A stretch of DNA of 64,000 bases from Streptomyces abyssomicinicus. GTDB taxonomy: Bacteria > Actinomycetota > Actinomycetes > Streptomycetales > Streptomycetaceae. The stretch spans positions 186,001 through 250,000 of the forward strand of contig NZ_BBZI01000013.1 of the NCBI RefSeq assembly GCF_008974245.1, read 5' to 3'. Made by a program: the position numbers and the translations under genes. Each line of letters begins with the position of its first letter. The stretch's first letter is position 1. Shown piece after piece: positions 7,749 to 16,102 of the stretch. The notes under the pieces were generated by a model that made no database searches, was not told the origin of the DNA, and saw only the letters and a list, made by a program, of their open reading frames with translations.

Positions 7749-8072
7749 TTACCGGCGGTCCTGCTGGAGGGTGGCCCACAGACCGTAGCCGTGCATGGCC
7801 TGCACGTCGCGCTCCATCTCCTCGCGGCTGCCGCTGGAGACCACCGCCCGGCCCTTGTGGTGGACGTCCATCATCAGCTTGGTGGCCTTGTCCTTCGAGT
7901 AACCGAAGTACGTCTGGAAGACGTAGGTCACGTAGCTCATGAGGTTGACCGGGTCGTTGTGGACGATCGTGACCCAGGGGACGTCCGGCTCGGGCACGGC
8001 GTAGGTGTCCTCGGCCGACTCGGTGCGTTCGGTTTCCATGGGAGCGGGAGCGGGTGACGTCACAACAACCAT
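7749..8072 (-). CDS. clpS: ATP-dependent Clp protease adaptor ClpS
   Basis: 107 residues from MVVVTSPAPAPMETERTE; the second methionine 11 codons on is a possible alternative start. The core PWVTIVHNDPVNLMSYVTYVF is the canonical ClpS signature, in which the Asn-Asp and hydrophobic pocket residues recognise N-degron substrates. The C-terminal half (KATKLMMDVHHKGRAVVSSG) binds the ClpA/ClpC N-domain. It delivers substrates with destabilising N-termini to the ClpCP protease. It is divergent from pncB across a 140-bp region and followed by DUF2017. Confidence 0.95.
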   Translation of the reverse strand: MVVVTSPAPAPMETERTESAEDTYAVPEPDVPWVTIVHNDPVNLMSYVTYVFQTYFGYSKDKATKLMMDVHHKGRAVVSSGSREEMERDVQAMHGYGLWATLQQDRR

Positions 8073-8176
8073 GCTGCCACCACAGGTGGGTACCCGCACG
8101 GACCGGGTCCCGCGGTCGCCGCCGGGTCGCCGGGGGATCGCCGCGGGATCGCCGCGGACCTGGCCCCGGACACTAA

Positions 8177-8191
8177 TCGTCAAATTGACGA
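8177..8191. promoter_or_regulatory. inverted-repeat operator candidate upstream of pncB
   Basis: Perfect dyad TCGTCAA-A-TTGACGA, 22 bases before the pncB ATG in the pncB/clpS intergenic region. Its position overlapping the likely 5' UTR or promoter of a NAD-salvage gene suggests a repressor site, for example for an NAD-responsive regulator. The regulator is not identified. Confidence 0.5.
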
Positions 8192-8212
8192 AATGGGGGT
8201 AGCATCGGTTCC

Positions 8213-9544
8213 ATGAACACAGCGGAGCTTGGGTTGCCGGTGGACGTGCCGTCCACGGCGCTGTTCACCGACCACTACGAACTGACCATGCTGCAGGCCG
8301 CCCTCAAGGGCGGTACGGCCGGGCGGCGTTCGGTCTTCGAGGTCTTCACCCGGCGCCTTCCCCCGGGCCGCCGCTACGGCGTGGTCTGCGGCACCGGCCG
8401 GTTGCTGGACGCCGTGCGCAACTTCCGGTTCGACGAGAACCAGCTGGCCTTCCTCCGGGAGCGCGACATCGTCGACGCGACGACCCTGGAGTGGCTGTCG
8501 CGGTACCGGTTCGAGGGCGACATCTGGGGCTACCCGGAGGGCGAGGTCTACTTCCCCGGCTCGCCGATCCTGCGGGTCGAGGGCACCTTCGCCGAATGCG
8601 TGCTGCTGGAGACGGTGATCCTCTCGATCCTCAACCACGACTCCGCGATCGCCGCGGCGGCCTCCCGGATGGCCTCGGCGGCCGGCGGCCGGCCGCTGAT
8701 GGAGATGGGCGCGCGCCGCACCCACGAGCTGGCCGCGGTCGCCGCCTCGCGCGCCGCCTACGTCGGCGGCTTCTCCTCCACCTCGGACCTGGCCGCCGGG
8801 TTCCGCTACGGCATCCCCACCATCGGCACCAGCGCGCACGCCTTCACCCTGGTCCACGACACCGAGCGGGAGGCCTTCACCGCCCAGGTCGACTCGCTGG
8901 GCCGCGGCACCACCCTGCTGGTGGACACCTACGACGTCGCCGAGGCGGTCGCCCTGGCGGTGGAGGTCGCCGGCCCCGAGCTGGGCGCGGTCCGGATCGA
9001 CTCCGGCGACCTGCTGCTGGTCGCCCACCGGGTGCGGCAGCAGCTCGACGAGCTGGGCGCCGACCGCACCCGCATCGTGGTGACCTCCGACCTCGACGAG
9101 TACGCCATCGCCTCGCTGGCCGCGGCCCCGGTGGACGCCTACGGCGTGGGCACGCAGCTGGTCACCGGCTCCGGGCACCCGACCGCCTCGATGGTCTACA
9201 AGCTGGTCGCCCGGGCCACCTCGGACGACGCGGACGCGCCGCTGGAGCCGGTGGCCAAGAGGTCGAGCGGCGGCAAGCAGACCCTGGGCGGACGCAAGTG
9301 GGCCGCACGCCGGTTCGACGCGTACGGCGTGGCGGAGGCGGAGGTGATCGGTACGGGCGAGGTCCCCGAGGAGCTGTCCGCCGGGCAACTGCTGGTGGAA
9401 CTGGTACGCAAGGGCGAGGTCGTGGGGCGTGAGCCGCTGGAGGCCGCCCGTGACCGCCACACGGCGGCCCGTGGCGCGCTGCCTATGTCCGCGACGCAGT
9501 TGTCGCGGGGCGAGCCGGTCCTCGCCACGGAGTACGTCCTCTGA
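8213..9544 (+). CDS. pncB: nicotinate phosphoribosyltransferase
   Basis: 443 residues. It converts nicotinate and PRPP to nicotinate mononucleotide in the Preiss-Handler NAD salvage route. N-terminal ALFTDHYELTMLQAAL is typical, as are the internal FSSTSDLAAGFRYGIPTIGT and TSAHAF, where the histidine is the family's phosphorylated residue. C-terminal KRSSGGKQTLGGRK matches the phosphate-binding end. It is followed after about 110 bp by nicotinamidase, so the pair forms a salvage module (nicotinamide to nicotinate to NaMN). A perfect dyad sits just upstream. Confidence 0.96.
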   Translation: MNTAELGLPVDVPSTALFTDHYELTMLQAALKGGTAGRRSVFEVFTRRLPPGRRYGVVCGTGRLLDAVRNFRFDENQLAFLRERDIVDATTLEWLSRYRFEGDIWGYPEGEVYFPGSPILRVEGTFAECVLLETVILSILNHDSAIAAAASRMASAAGGRPLMEMGARRTHELAAVAASRAAYVGGFSSTSDLAAGFRYGIPTIGTSAHAFTLVHDTEREAFTAQVDSLGRGTTLLVDTYDVAEAVALAVEVAGPELGAVRIDSGDLLLVAHRVRQQLDELGADRTRIVVTSDLDEYAIASLAAAPVDAYGVGTQLVTGSGHPTASMVYKLVARATSDDADAPLEPVAKRSSGGKQTLGGRKWAARRFDAYGVAEAEVIGTGEVPEELSAGQLLVELVRKGEVVGREPLEAARDRHTAARGALPMSATQLSRGEPVLATEYVL

Positions 9545-9656
9545 CGACGTGCGGCGGGCACGGGGCCGGGGTATGCAGCCGACGGCGGCTTGTCGCCGCT
9601 TGTCGCTGTTCCGGTCGTTTTTTCTACGGTGAAGATCGAAGGGTTGGTGCGGGGCG

Positions 9657-10256
9657 ATGCGTCGAGCGTTGATCGTGGTGGACGTGCAGAACGACTTCTG
9701 CGAGGGGGGCAGCCTGGCGGTGACGGGCGGCGCGGACGTCGCCGCGGCCATCACCGAGCTGATCGGGCAGGCCGCGCCGGCCGGGGCCTACCAGCACGTG
9801 GTGGCCACGCGTGACCACCACGTCGCGCCGGGCGGGCACTTCGCGGACGACCCGGACTTCGTGAACTCGTGGCCGGCGCACTGCGTGGCGGGGACCGAGG
9901 GGGTCGGATTCCACCCGAACTTCGCGCCCGCCGTGGCCTCGGGTGCGGTGCACGCCGTCTTCGACAAGGGTGCCTACGCGGCCGCCTACAGCGGGTTCGA
10001 GGGCGCCGACGAGAACGGGGTCGGGCTGGCCGAGTGGCTGCGGGTACGCGAGGTGGACGAGGTCGACGTGGTGGGCATCGCCACGGACCACTGCGTGCGG
10101 GCCACGGCGCTGGACGCGGTGAAGGCCGGGCTGCGGACACGGGTGCTGCTCCCCCTCACGGCGGGGGTGGCCCGGCAGACCACGGAGCGCGCGCTGGAGG
10201 AGCTCCGCGGCGCGGGGGTCGACCTCACGGGCGACCCGGTGGTCGCCGGGGGCTGA
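9657..10256 (+). CDS. pncA: nicotinamidase (isochorismatase-like hydrolase)
   Basis: 199 residues. It hydrolyses nicotinamide to nicotinate, feeding PncB encoded immediately upstream. Catalytic Asp lies in ALIVVDVQNDF near the N-terminus, the metal-binding D-x-H-H/H set in TRDHHVAPGGHF, and the nucleophilic Cys in GIATDHCVRATALDA. The same fold activates pyrazinamide in mycobacteria. Start ATG follows a GGTGCGGGGCG region with only a weak ribosome binding site. Probably co-transcribed with pncB. Confidence 0.95.
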   Translation: MRRALIVVDVQNDFCEGGSLAVTGGADVAAAITELIGQAAPAGAYQHVVATRDHHVAPGGHFADDPDFVNSWPAHCVAGTEGVGFHPNFAPAVASGAVHAVFDKGAYAAAYSGFEGADENGVGLAEWLRVREVDEVDVVGIATDHCVRATALDAVKAGLRTRVLLPLTAGVARQTTERALEELRGAGVDLTGDPVVAGG

Positions 10257-10277
10257 GCGCCCCGGCGAGGGCCCGCG

Positions 10278-10604
10278 CTACGCCCAGGCGGGCGGCCGGC
10301 CCACCAGGCTGCGGATGGGGTGCCACGGGTGGTAGGCGACGCCCCGTACCGGCGCCTCGCGCCATATGAGCCCGTCGGGGTGGTGCAGGACCGCGGTGAC
10401 CTCGTCGGGTGTCGGGGGCGCCGTGTTCCCGCGCAGGTACACGGCCCGCAGCCCGAGGTTCCGCAGCCGTGTGAGCGCCCGCGCCCGGTTCCGGGCATGC
10501 ACCAGGACCCGCACCCGCTCGGGCGCGCCCCCGTCGCCGGGCCGCGGGAGGGTCAGGGCGACCACCACGCTGCCACTGGGCAGGCGCACGAATCCTGAGG
10601 ACAT
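10278..10604 (-). CDS. hypothetical protein, 108 aa
   Basis: From MSSGFVRLPSGSVVVALTLP, a compact alpha/beta-looking domain with VRVLVHARNRARALTRLRNLGLRAVYLRGN followed by a Pro-rich C-terminus ending GRPPAWA. No catalytic motif or signal peptide is visible. It faces pncA tail-to-tail with about 20 bp between stops. A longer in-frame start 15 codons upstream is possible. I do not recognise a function. Confidence 0.6.
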   Translation of the reverse strand: MSSGFVRLPSGSVVVALTLPRPGDGGAPERVRVLVHARNRARALTRLRNLGLRAVYLRGNTAPPTPDEVTAVLHHPDGLIWREAPVRGVAYHPWHPIRSLVGRPPAWA

Positions 10605-10742
10605 GACGATGCCTCCCGTCGAACTTCCGAAAATTTCGATGAGAGGCATCTGAACACGTCCGGCGGCGCCCCCGCCAGGGGAACGCCGCCGAACGCAGTC
10701 TGACCTGCGGTTATGCAGTTGTCACCGAGAGTGCTCGGCGGA

Positions 10743-13067
10743 CTACCGGGCCGCGGGGCCCACCTTGACCGTGATCGTGGAGCCGTCCTTGGCCTGCTTC
10801 ACGAGCTCGATCCGGGTGTTGGTGTCGCTGACCTTGACGCCGCCCTGCGGGTTGGCCTCGTCGTAGTAGTCGTTCCTGGTGTCGTCGAAGACGGACACGC
10901 CGCGCAGCGACGGAACGACGACCGGGACGCCGGCCTTGTGCAGGGTGATGCCGCTGGTCCGCTTCAGGCTGAACGGCGAGTCGTACGCCTGCATCCGGTT
11001 GCGCAGCAGGGTGCCGTCGGTCCAGCGCAGCGCGTCCGGGTGGGCGTCGATCGGAAGGATCAGGCCCGCGCCCGGGTGCTTGCTGACGTTGTTGTCCGCC
11101 TGCGAGGTGTCCCACTTCCAGATCAGCATGCCGGTCTGGTAGGCGTAGTGCTCGACCCAGTCGGGACGGGTGGTGGACCAGCCGAAGTTGTACGGACCGG
11201 TCTTGAGGGTCTTGTCGTACCCGACGTGCTGGCGGTTCTCCACGATGTAGTACTGCTCGTAGAGACCGGTGATCTTGTCGCCCACGCGGGTGAACCCGTT
11301 GGAGGTCCAGCCCGCCGCCTCGGTCTCGGCGTCGTCGGAGAAGACCGCCGAACCGTCCGCGGTGATCGCGATGTTGTCGGCCACGAGCCCGGTGAGCATG
11401 TAGCCGCCGTCGGTCGCGTAGCGGAAGCGGACCTTGACGGCCTGGCCGGCGTACGCGTCCAGCGGGAACTCGAAGGACTCGTACTGCGAGATGGTGCCGT
11501 GCAGCGCCGGGGCGCCGCTGCCGTCGCGCGGGATCGCCGTGCCGTTCATGGTGCCGTCGACCGGCGTGTAGTTCGCGCCGCCGTCGGTGGAGACCTCGAC
11601 GTAGAAGTAGTCGTAGTCCTGCTCGATGTCGTACCAGGCGTCGAAGCTGATCGCCGCGGTCGACTTGCCGGTCAGGTCCACATCACGGGTGAGCGTGTTG
11701 CGCAGGTCGTCACCGCTGCCGGTCCACCACTGCTTCTCGCCCTGCGCCGGCGGGTAGACCTCCGTGGAGACCTCCTTCTCCGGCAGCTCGACGATCAGGG
11801 CCTGGTCCTCGCGGGTGTTGTACGACTGGACGCCCAGCGTGGTCTTCGACGTGGACTTCGAGTCGACCAGCTTGTAGTCCAGCCAGCCCAGCTGCAGCTT
11901 GTCCCAGGCGTTCATGTCGCCGGGGAGGTTGCCGATCTGGCCGTCACCCGTGCCGAGCCACGAACCCGAGGACATCAGCGTCCAGAACCCCGTGGAGTTC
12001 TCGCCGCCCTGGGTGTCGTAGTGGTCCGGCAGACCGAGGTCGTGACCGTACTCGTGGGCGAAGACACCGAGGCCGCCGTTCTCGGGCTGGATGGTGTAGT
12101 CGCCGACCCAGACGCCGGTGTCACCGATCTGGGTGCCGCCGAGCTTGTTGCCCTCCGGGCCGGTGCGGCCGGCGTCGGTGCCGAACGCGTACCAGCGGTG
12201 GGCCCAGATGGCGTCCTCGCCCTGGGCGCCGCCACCGGCGGACTCGTCCTCACCGGCGTGCACGACCTGGAAGTGGTCGATGTAGCCGTCGGCCTCGTTG
12301 AAGTTGCCGTCGCCGTCGAAGTCGTAACGGTCCCACTGGTCGTACTCGGCCAGCCGGGCCTTGAGCTCCGCGGCGGTGGCGCCCTTCGCGGTCTCGGCGG
12401 CGAACCAGGCGTTCAGACCGTCCTGCACCGCGTTCCAGGCGCAGGGGTCGCACAGGTTCGAGCCGTAACGGGCCTCGTTGTAGGGCACCTTGACCCAGTC
12501 GGAGACCTCGCCGTCGACCGAGTAGCGACCCGAGGACTGCTTCTCGTAGTACGTCTTGAGGGACTCGCCCTCGCCGAAGTACATGTCCTCGAAGTGCTTC
12601 TGGTCGTAATCGGGCTGCCACTCGGTCGAGTTGTCGTTCGACCGGTCCGGCTCGGCGATCTCGTTGTGCAGCGGACCGGGGGTGCCGCCGTACGTGGGGT
12701 GAACCTGCTCACCGAACTCGACCAGGATGGTGAAGATCTTGTCGGTCTTCTCCCGGCCCAGCTCGACGTACTTGCTCTTGCCGTGCCGCTCCTGGAGCTT
12801 GACGACCTTGGAGCCGCCCTTCTCCTTGACCTCGGCCTTGCCGGCCAGGACCTTCTGGAGGGCCTGCTCCTTCTTGGCCTCCTGACTCTTGGTCAGGGGA
12901 CCGTCGAAGTCGTGCTGGCGGTGCTCGCCCTTGGTCGGCGAGTCCGCCTTCGCGTTGATGGCCACGCCCGCGTCGGGCTGGGCCACCGCGAACGTCGAGA
13001 GACCCGCGCTCGCCGTCGCCAGGGCGACGGCAGTAGCGGCCGCTCGAAGCGCCCATCTGGATGCCAC
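10743..13067 (-). CDS. secreted immune inhibitor A-type metalloprotease (M6 family)
   Basis: 774 residues starting at GTG with an excellent ribosome binding site (GGGGGAGGAATTCAA). Residues 1-29 are a signal peptide (positive charge, Ala/Leu/Val core, cleavage near FAVAQP). A propeptide rich in Lys/Glu/Gln follows. The zinc motif HEYGHDLGLPDH (about 337-348) is the extended H-E-x-x-H-x(2)-G-x(2)-H form of M6 proteases. The C-terminal half carries beta-rich, immunoglobulin/MAM-like segments around WYDIEQDYDYFYVEVSTDGG. Likely an extracellular protease of the mycelium. Monocistronic. Confidence 0.93.
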   Translation of the reverse strand: MASRWALRAAATAVALATASAGLSTFAVAQPDAGVAINAKADSPTKGEHRQHDFDGPLTKSQEAKKEQALQKVLAGKAEVKEKGGSKVVKLQERHGKSKYVELGREKTDKIFTILVEFGEQVHPTYGGTPGPLHNEIAEPDRSNDNSTEWQPDYDQKHFEDMYFGEGESLKTYYEKQSSGRYSVDGEVSDWVKVPYNEARYGSNLCDPCAWNAVQDGLNAWFAAETAKGATAAELKARLAEYDQWDRYDFDGDGNFNEADGYIDHFQVVHAGEDESAGGGAQGEDAIWAHRWYAFGTDAGRTGPEGNKLGGTQIGDTGVWVGDYTIQPENGGLGVFAHEYGHDLGLPDHYDTQGGENSTGFWTLMSSGSWLGTGDGQIGNLPGDMNAWDKLQLGWLDYKLVDSKSTSKTTLGVQSYNTREDQALIVELPEKEVSTEVYPPAQGEKQWWTGSGDDLRNTLTRDVDLTGKSTAAISFDAWYDIEQDYDYFYVEVSTDGGANYTPVDGTMNGTAIPRDGSGAPALHGTISQYESFEFPLDAYAGQAVKVRFRYATDGGYMLTGLVADNIAITADGSAVFSDDAETEAAGWTSNGFTRVGDKITGLYEQYYIVENRQHVGYDKTLKTGPYNFGWSTTRPDWVEHYAYQTGMLIWKWDTSQADNNVSKHPGAGLILPIDAHPDALRWTDGTLLRNRMQAYDSPFSLKRTSGITLHKAGVPVVVPSLRGVSVFDDTRNDYYDEANPQGGVKVSDTNTRIELVKQAKDGSTITVKVGPAAR

Positions 13068-13432
13068 TTGAATTCCTCCCCCGCGTCCCCAACGCGCGTA
13101 GACAGATGTCCTGAGTACGGAGGTACCGAGTCCTGCTGTTCGGGGCAGGCAGGAGTCGCGCGCGGTGCTACGCGTGTGTCAAGTGGGAACATTTGACCGG
13201 AGGTTCGGTGGAAAAACCAGTCCTTGACTTGTCGTGAGCATTTCCTGTAAGCGGTCGCTCGGTCGGGCGCGTGGGCGCGCTCCGCGTGCGAGGCTCGTGC
13301 CTGCGTGCGCCCCCCGGTGCACCCGCCCGTCGAGGTGTGCCGCGCTTGACCGGCAGGTGGCTCGGGCATGTGCCGGGGAGACCGTGCCGAAGCAAGCCGC
13401 CCCTGTCGCCCACGTCCGAGGACACGATTGCC
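13068..13432. other. intergenic region upstream of the M6 protease
   Basis: 365 bases. On the minus strand a TTGACA word (13177-13182) could be a -35 for the protease, but no convincing -10 follows at normal spacing. AT-richer tracts (GGTTTTTCCACC, GGAAATGCTC on the minus strand) lie further upstream. I see no gene here apart from a GAGGA ribosome binding site at 13418-13422 for the small ORF on the plus strand. Confidence 0.6.
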
Positions 13433-13705
13433 ATGGCCCGTCCGTCCGTGATTCCCCCCGTGACTCCCTCCCTCGCGCAGCTGGTCCGCGGGACCGGCGC
13501 GGCGGTGCTGTGTACGACGGCGCTCCTGGCACTCACCGGGGCGAGCTCGGTCCCGGCGGTCGCGCTGATCGCCGTGCTCTCGCTCGTGGCCGGCGTGCTC
13601 GCGGCGACGGCCACCGGAACCGGCGGACGCGACGGCGGGGGTCGAGTTCCGGCCACCCGGCACGCGGCGGACGCCGAGCGGCGCCGGGAGCCCGCGCGGC
13701 GCTGA
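13433..13705 (+). CDS. small two-helix membrane protein (DUF6412-like)
   Basis: 90 residues. A hydrophobic hairpin (about residues 20-58, GAAVLCTTALLALTGASSVPAV...LIAVLSLVAGVLAATA) forms two membrane segments joined by a short loop. A basic, Arg-rich tail follows. A GAGGA Shine-Dalgarno is 11 bases before the ATG. The layout resembles the short DUF6412 membrane proteins of Streptomyces, an assignment from memory. It ends 17 bp before the stop of the convergent RDD gene. No function can be stated. Confidence 0.55.
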   Translation: MARPSVIPPVTPSLAQLVRGTGAAVLCTTALLALTGASSVPAVALIAVLSLVAGVLAATATGTGGRDGGGRVPATRHAADAERRREPARR

Positions 13706-13722
13706 CCCGCCGGGCGGCGCGC

Positions 13723-14577
13723 TCAGGCGTCGTTGGTGCTGACCACCACGGTCTTGGCCGCCTTGTCGTGCAGACCCTGCTTGAACGGCTTGTCGAAGAA
13801 GCTCCAGCCGCCCGCGACGGCGAGCCACAGGCAGGCGCAGCAGAACGCGAACGGCACCCAGAGCACCGCCGCGCGCAGCAGCGAGGTCGTCATCGACGGG
13901 GTGCTGCCGTTGTCCAGGTTGGCGACGCGCATCTTGAAGAGCTTCTTGCCGAGGGTCTGGCCGTTGCGCGCGGTCATCAGCGTGTCGTAGCCGACGTACA
14001 GGACGACGACGATGATGTCGCGGATCCAGAACTTGGCGGCGTCCACCCGGTCCGCGCTGAGTTCGTACTCGTCGACGTCGAACGCCCAGGCGAGCAGGCC
14101 CACCACGATGCCGACCAGCACCAGGTCGATCAGCCGGGCCAGCACGCGGCGGAGGCTGTCGGCGAGCGGGGGCATCCCGGCGAGCGGGTCGGGGGCGGTT
14201 CCGCCGTCGTAGGGGCCGCCGGGGCCGTACGCGCCGGTGGGGCCGTACCGGCCGTACTGGCCGCCCGGCGAGGCGGTCCCGCCGGGGTCGTACGGGCCGC
14301 CGGGGCCCGCGTTCCCGTGCGGCTGCGCGCCGCCGCCCTGGCCGCCCTGGCCGTCGTACGGGCCCTGGCCGTCGTACGGGCCCTGGCCACCCTGGCCGTC
14401 GTAGGGGCCCTGGCCGCCGGCGGGCGTGTCGTACGGACTGCCGGAGCCGGCGGTGTCACCCGTGTCACCTGCGCCACCCGCGCCACCCGCGCCACCCTCG
14501 GCGCCGCCGGACGGCGGGCGCTTGCGGAACGGGTCGTCGTCGTCCGGGGGCGGCGGGGGCGGGGGTTCGCTGCTCAT
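13723..14577 (-). CDS. RDD family membrane protein with Gly/Tyr/Pro-rich N-terminus
   Basis: 284 residues from MSSEPPPPPPPDDDDPF. The first about 140 residues are low-complexity, with repeated YDGQGGQGPYDGQG words (encoded by GGGCCCTGGCCGTCGTACG repeats). The C-terminal half is the RDD domain: SLRRVLARLIDLVLVGIVVG, then DTLMTARNGQTLGKKLFKMRV with the conserved Arg/Asp residues, and three membrane spans. Function of the family is unclear; some members transport osmolytes or ions. Upstream in-frame codons were rejected because they lack similarity. A second RDD gene lies 3 kb away. Confidence 0.88.
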   Translation of the reverse strand: MSSEPPPPPPPDDDDPFRKRPPSGGAEGGAGGAGGAGDTGDTAGSGSPYDTPAGGQGPYDGQGGQGPYDGQGPYDGQGGQGGGAQPHGNAGPGGPYDPGGTASPGGQYGRYGPTGAYGPGGPYDGGTAPDPLAGMPPLADSLRRVLARLIDLVLVGIVVGLLAWAFDVDEYELSADRVDAAKFWIRDIIVVVLYVGYDTLMTARNGQTLGKKLFKMRVANLDNGSTPSMTTSLLRAAVLWVPFAFCCACLWLAVAGGWSFFDKPFKQGLHDKAAKTVVVSTNDA

Positions 14578-14679
14578 GGCCCGAGTCGACCGCGCCGGGA
14601 GGACGCCCGCATCCGGCAGGGGGCCGTCCGGGGGAGGCGGCCTCACCGGGCAGGGGGACGGGGCCGTTAGATTGACCCC

Positions 14680-15456
14680 GTGTTCTCTCGCCTCTCACGC
14701 CCCAAGGCCGCCGCCCTCTGCGCCCTGCCCGCCGTCGCGCTGATCGCGGTCGCGGCGCTCGCCCCGCTGCCGTTCACGGTGGCGCGCCCGGGGATGACCG
14801 CGAACGTCCTCGGCGAACGGGACGGCAAGCCGGTGATCTCCATCGAGGGCGCCCGCACGGTGCCGGCCGACGGGCAGTTGCGGATGACCACGATCGAGGC
14901 GACCGGTCCCGACGCCGACGTCCGCCTCGCCGACGTGGTCGACGGGTGGTTCCGGACCGACGAGGCGGTCATGCCGACGGACGCCGTCTACCCGAGCGGG
15001 GACGACGTCGAGGAGATCGAGCGGTACAACGCCGAGCAGATGCGGCAGTCGCAGGACGACGCGACGGAGGCGGCGCTGGGATACCTGAGGCGCAGCCCCG
15101 AGGACGTGAAGGTGACGCTGCGCCTGGCGGACGTGGGCGGGCCCAGCGCGGGCCTGCTGTTCTCGCTGGGGATCGTCGAGAAGCTGGGCACCGACCTCGC
15201 GGGCGACACGGTGGTCGCCGGGACCGGCACGATCTCCCCCGAGGGCGCGGTGGGGACCGTGGGGGGTGTCGCGTTGAAGACGCGGGCCGCCGCACGCGAC
15301 GGGGCGACGGTGTTCCTCGTCCCGCGCGCCGAGTGCCGTGACGCGCTCACCGAACTCCCGAAGGGCCTGCGCCTCGTCCCGGTCACCACGCTCCGCGGCG
15401 CCGTCACCTCCCTCGAGGCCCTCCGCACGGGCAAGGGCGACGTCCCCTCCTGCTGA
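14680..15456 (+). CDS. membrane-anchored Lon-like serine protease (S16 domain)
   Basis: 258 residues from a GTG start, with one N-terminal membrane anchor (ALCALPAVALIAVAALAPLPF). The C-terminal half is a stand-alone Lon proteolytic domain: catalytic Ser156 in DVGGPSAGLLFSL and Lys200 in SPEGAVGTVGGVALKTRAA, the Ser-Lys dyad. There is no AAA+ ATPase and no clear PDZ domain, so it is shorter than the YlbL-type PDZ-S16 proteins it resembles. It should act outside the membrane on unfolded or signalling substrates. Transcribed divergently from the RDD gene. Confidence 0.85.
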   Translation: MFSRLSRPKAAALCALPAVALIAVAALAPLPFTVARPGMTANVLGERDGKPVISIEGARTVPADGQLRMTTIEATGPDADVRLADVVDGWFRTDEAVMPTDAVYPSGDDVEEIERYNAEQMRQSQDDATEAALGYLRRSPEDVKVTLRLADVGGPSAGLLFSLGIVEKLGTDLAGDTVVAGTGTISPEGAVGTVGGVALKTRAAARDGATVFLVPRAECRDALTELPKGLRLVPVTTLRGAVTSLEALRTGKGDVPSC

Positions 15457-15483
15457 CCCTCCCGGCACGTCCCCCCGGACCCC

Positions 15484-15978
15484 CTACAGGGCCTCGGCCT
15501 CCCGGGCGGCCGGCAGCCGGGCGGCCTGTTCCACGAGGGGTATGACGCGCAGCGGAACCGCGTTCTCCATCACGATGGCCGTGGACGCCCTGACGATGCC
15601 GTCGAAGCCGACGACGAGGTCGATCACCCGCTGGAGGTCGGCGTTGGACCGGGCGACCAGCCGGCACAGCATGTCCCCGCTCCCCGTGGTGGTGTGCAGC
15701 TCCAGCACCTCCGGGACGGAGGCCAGGTGCACCCGCACCGCCGCCCCGCTCCCCTGCCGGATCTGCAGCGTGGCGAACGCCGTCACCGGATAGCCCAGCG
15801 CCGCGGGGTCGACGTCGGGGCCGAACCCGCGGATCACCCCGCGCGCCTGGAGCCGGTCCAGCCGCGCCTGCACCGTGCCGCGGGCCACACCGAGACGGCG
15901 TGACATCTCCAGCACCCCCAGCCTCGGCTCCCTCGCCAGCAGCGCGATGATGCGCCCGTCCAGACCGTCGATCCCCAT
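15484..15978 (-). CDS. Lrp/AsnC family transcriptional regulator
   Basis: 164 residues from MGIDGLDGRIIALLARE. N-terminal winged HTH (LGVLEMSRRLGVARGTVQARLDRL) is followed by the alpha/beta effector-binding RAM domain (VRVHLASVPEVLELHTTTGSGDMLCRLVARSNADLQRVIDL). It is divergent from hppD, so a role in controlling tyrosine catabolism, probably with an aromatic amino acid as ligand, is likely by context. Direct repeats in the shared intergenic region are candidate binding sites. Confidence 0.92.
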   Translation of the reverse strand: MGIDGLDGRIIALLAREPRLGVLEMSRRLGVARGTVQARLDRLQARGVIRGFGPDVDPAALGYPVTAFATLQIRQGSGAAVRVHLASVPEVLELHTTTGSGDMLCRLVARSNADLQRVIDLVVGFDGIVRASTAIVMENAVPLRVIPLVEQAARLPAAREAEAL

Positions 15979-16036
15979 GGACCGCCCCCACCGATGGTCA
16001 TCCTGTACACAACCGCCGCCCTGGCGGTCCCATGAC

Positions 16037-16082
16037 TGTGCAACCTGCGCAGCGAAAAAGCCATGGATTGCGCACCTTGCGG
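16037..16082. promoter_or_regulatory. candidate Lrp operator repeats between lrp and hppD
   Basis: Two similar elements, TGTGCAACCTGCGCA at 16037-16051 and TGCGCACCTTGCGG at 16069-16082, each containing TGCGCA or TGTGCA and about 31 bp apart, near three helical turns. They lie 20-66 bases before the hppD ATG. Phased degenerate sites are typical for Lrp-family octamers. Confidence 0.5.
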
Positions 16083-16102
16083 TTCGGGGTGACCCTGCCC
16101 AC

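Noticed and set aside
10713..13196. 827-codon plus-strand frame opposite the M6 protease
   Set aside because: It is antisense to a gene with signal peptide, HEYGH zinc motif and a strong ribosome binding site.
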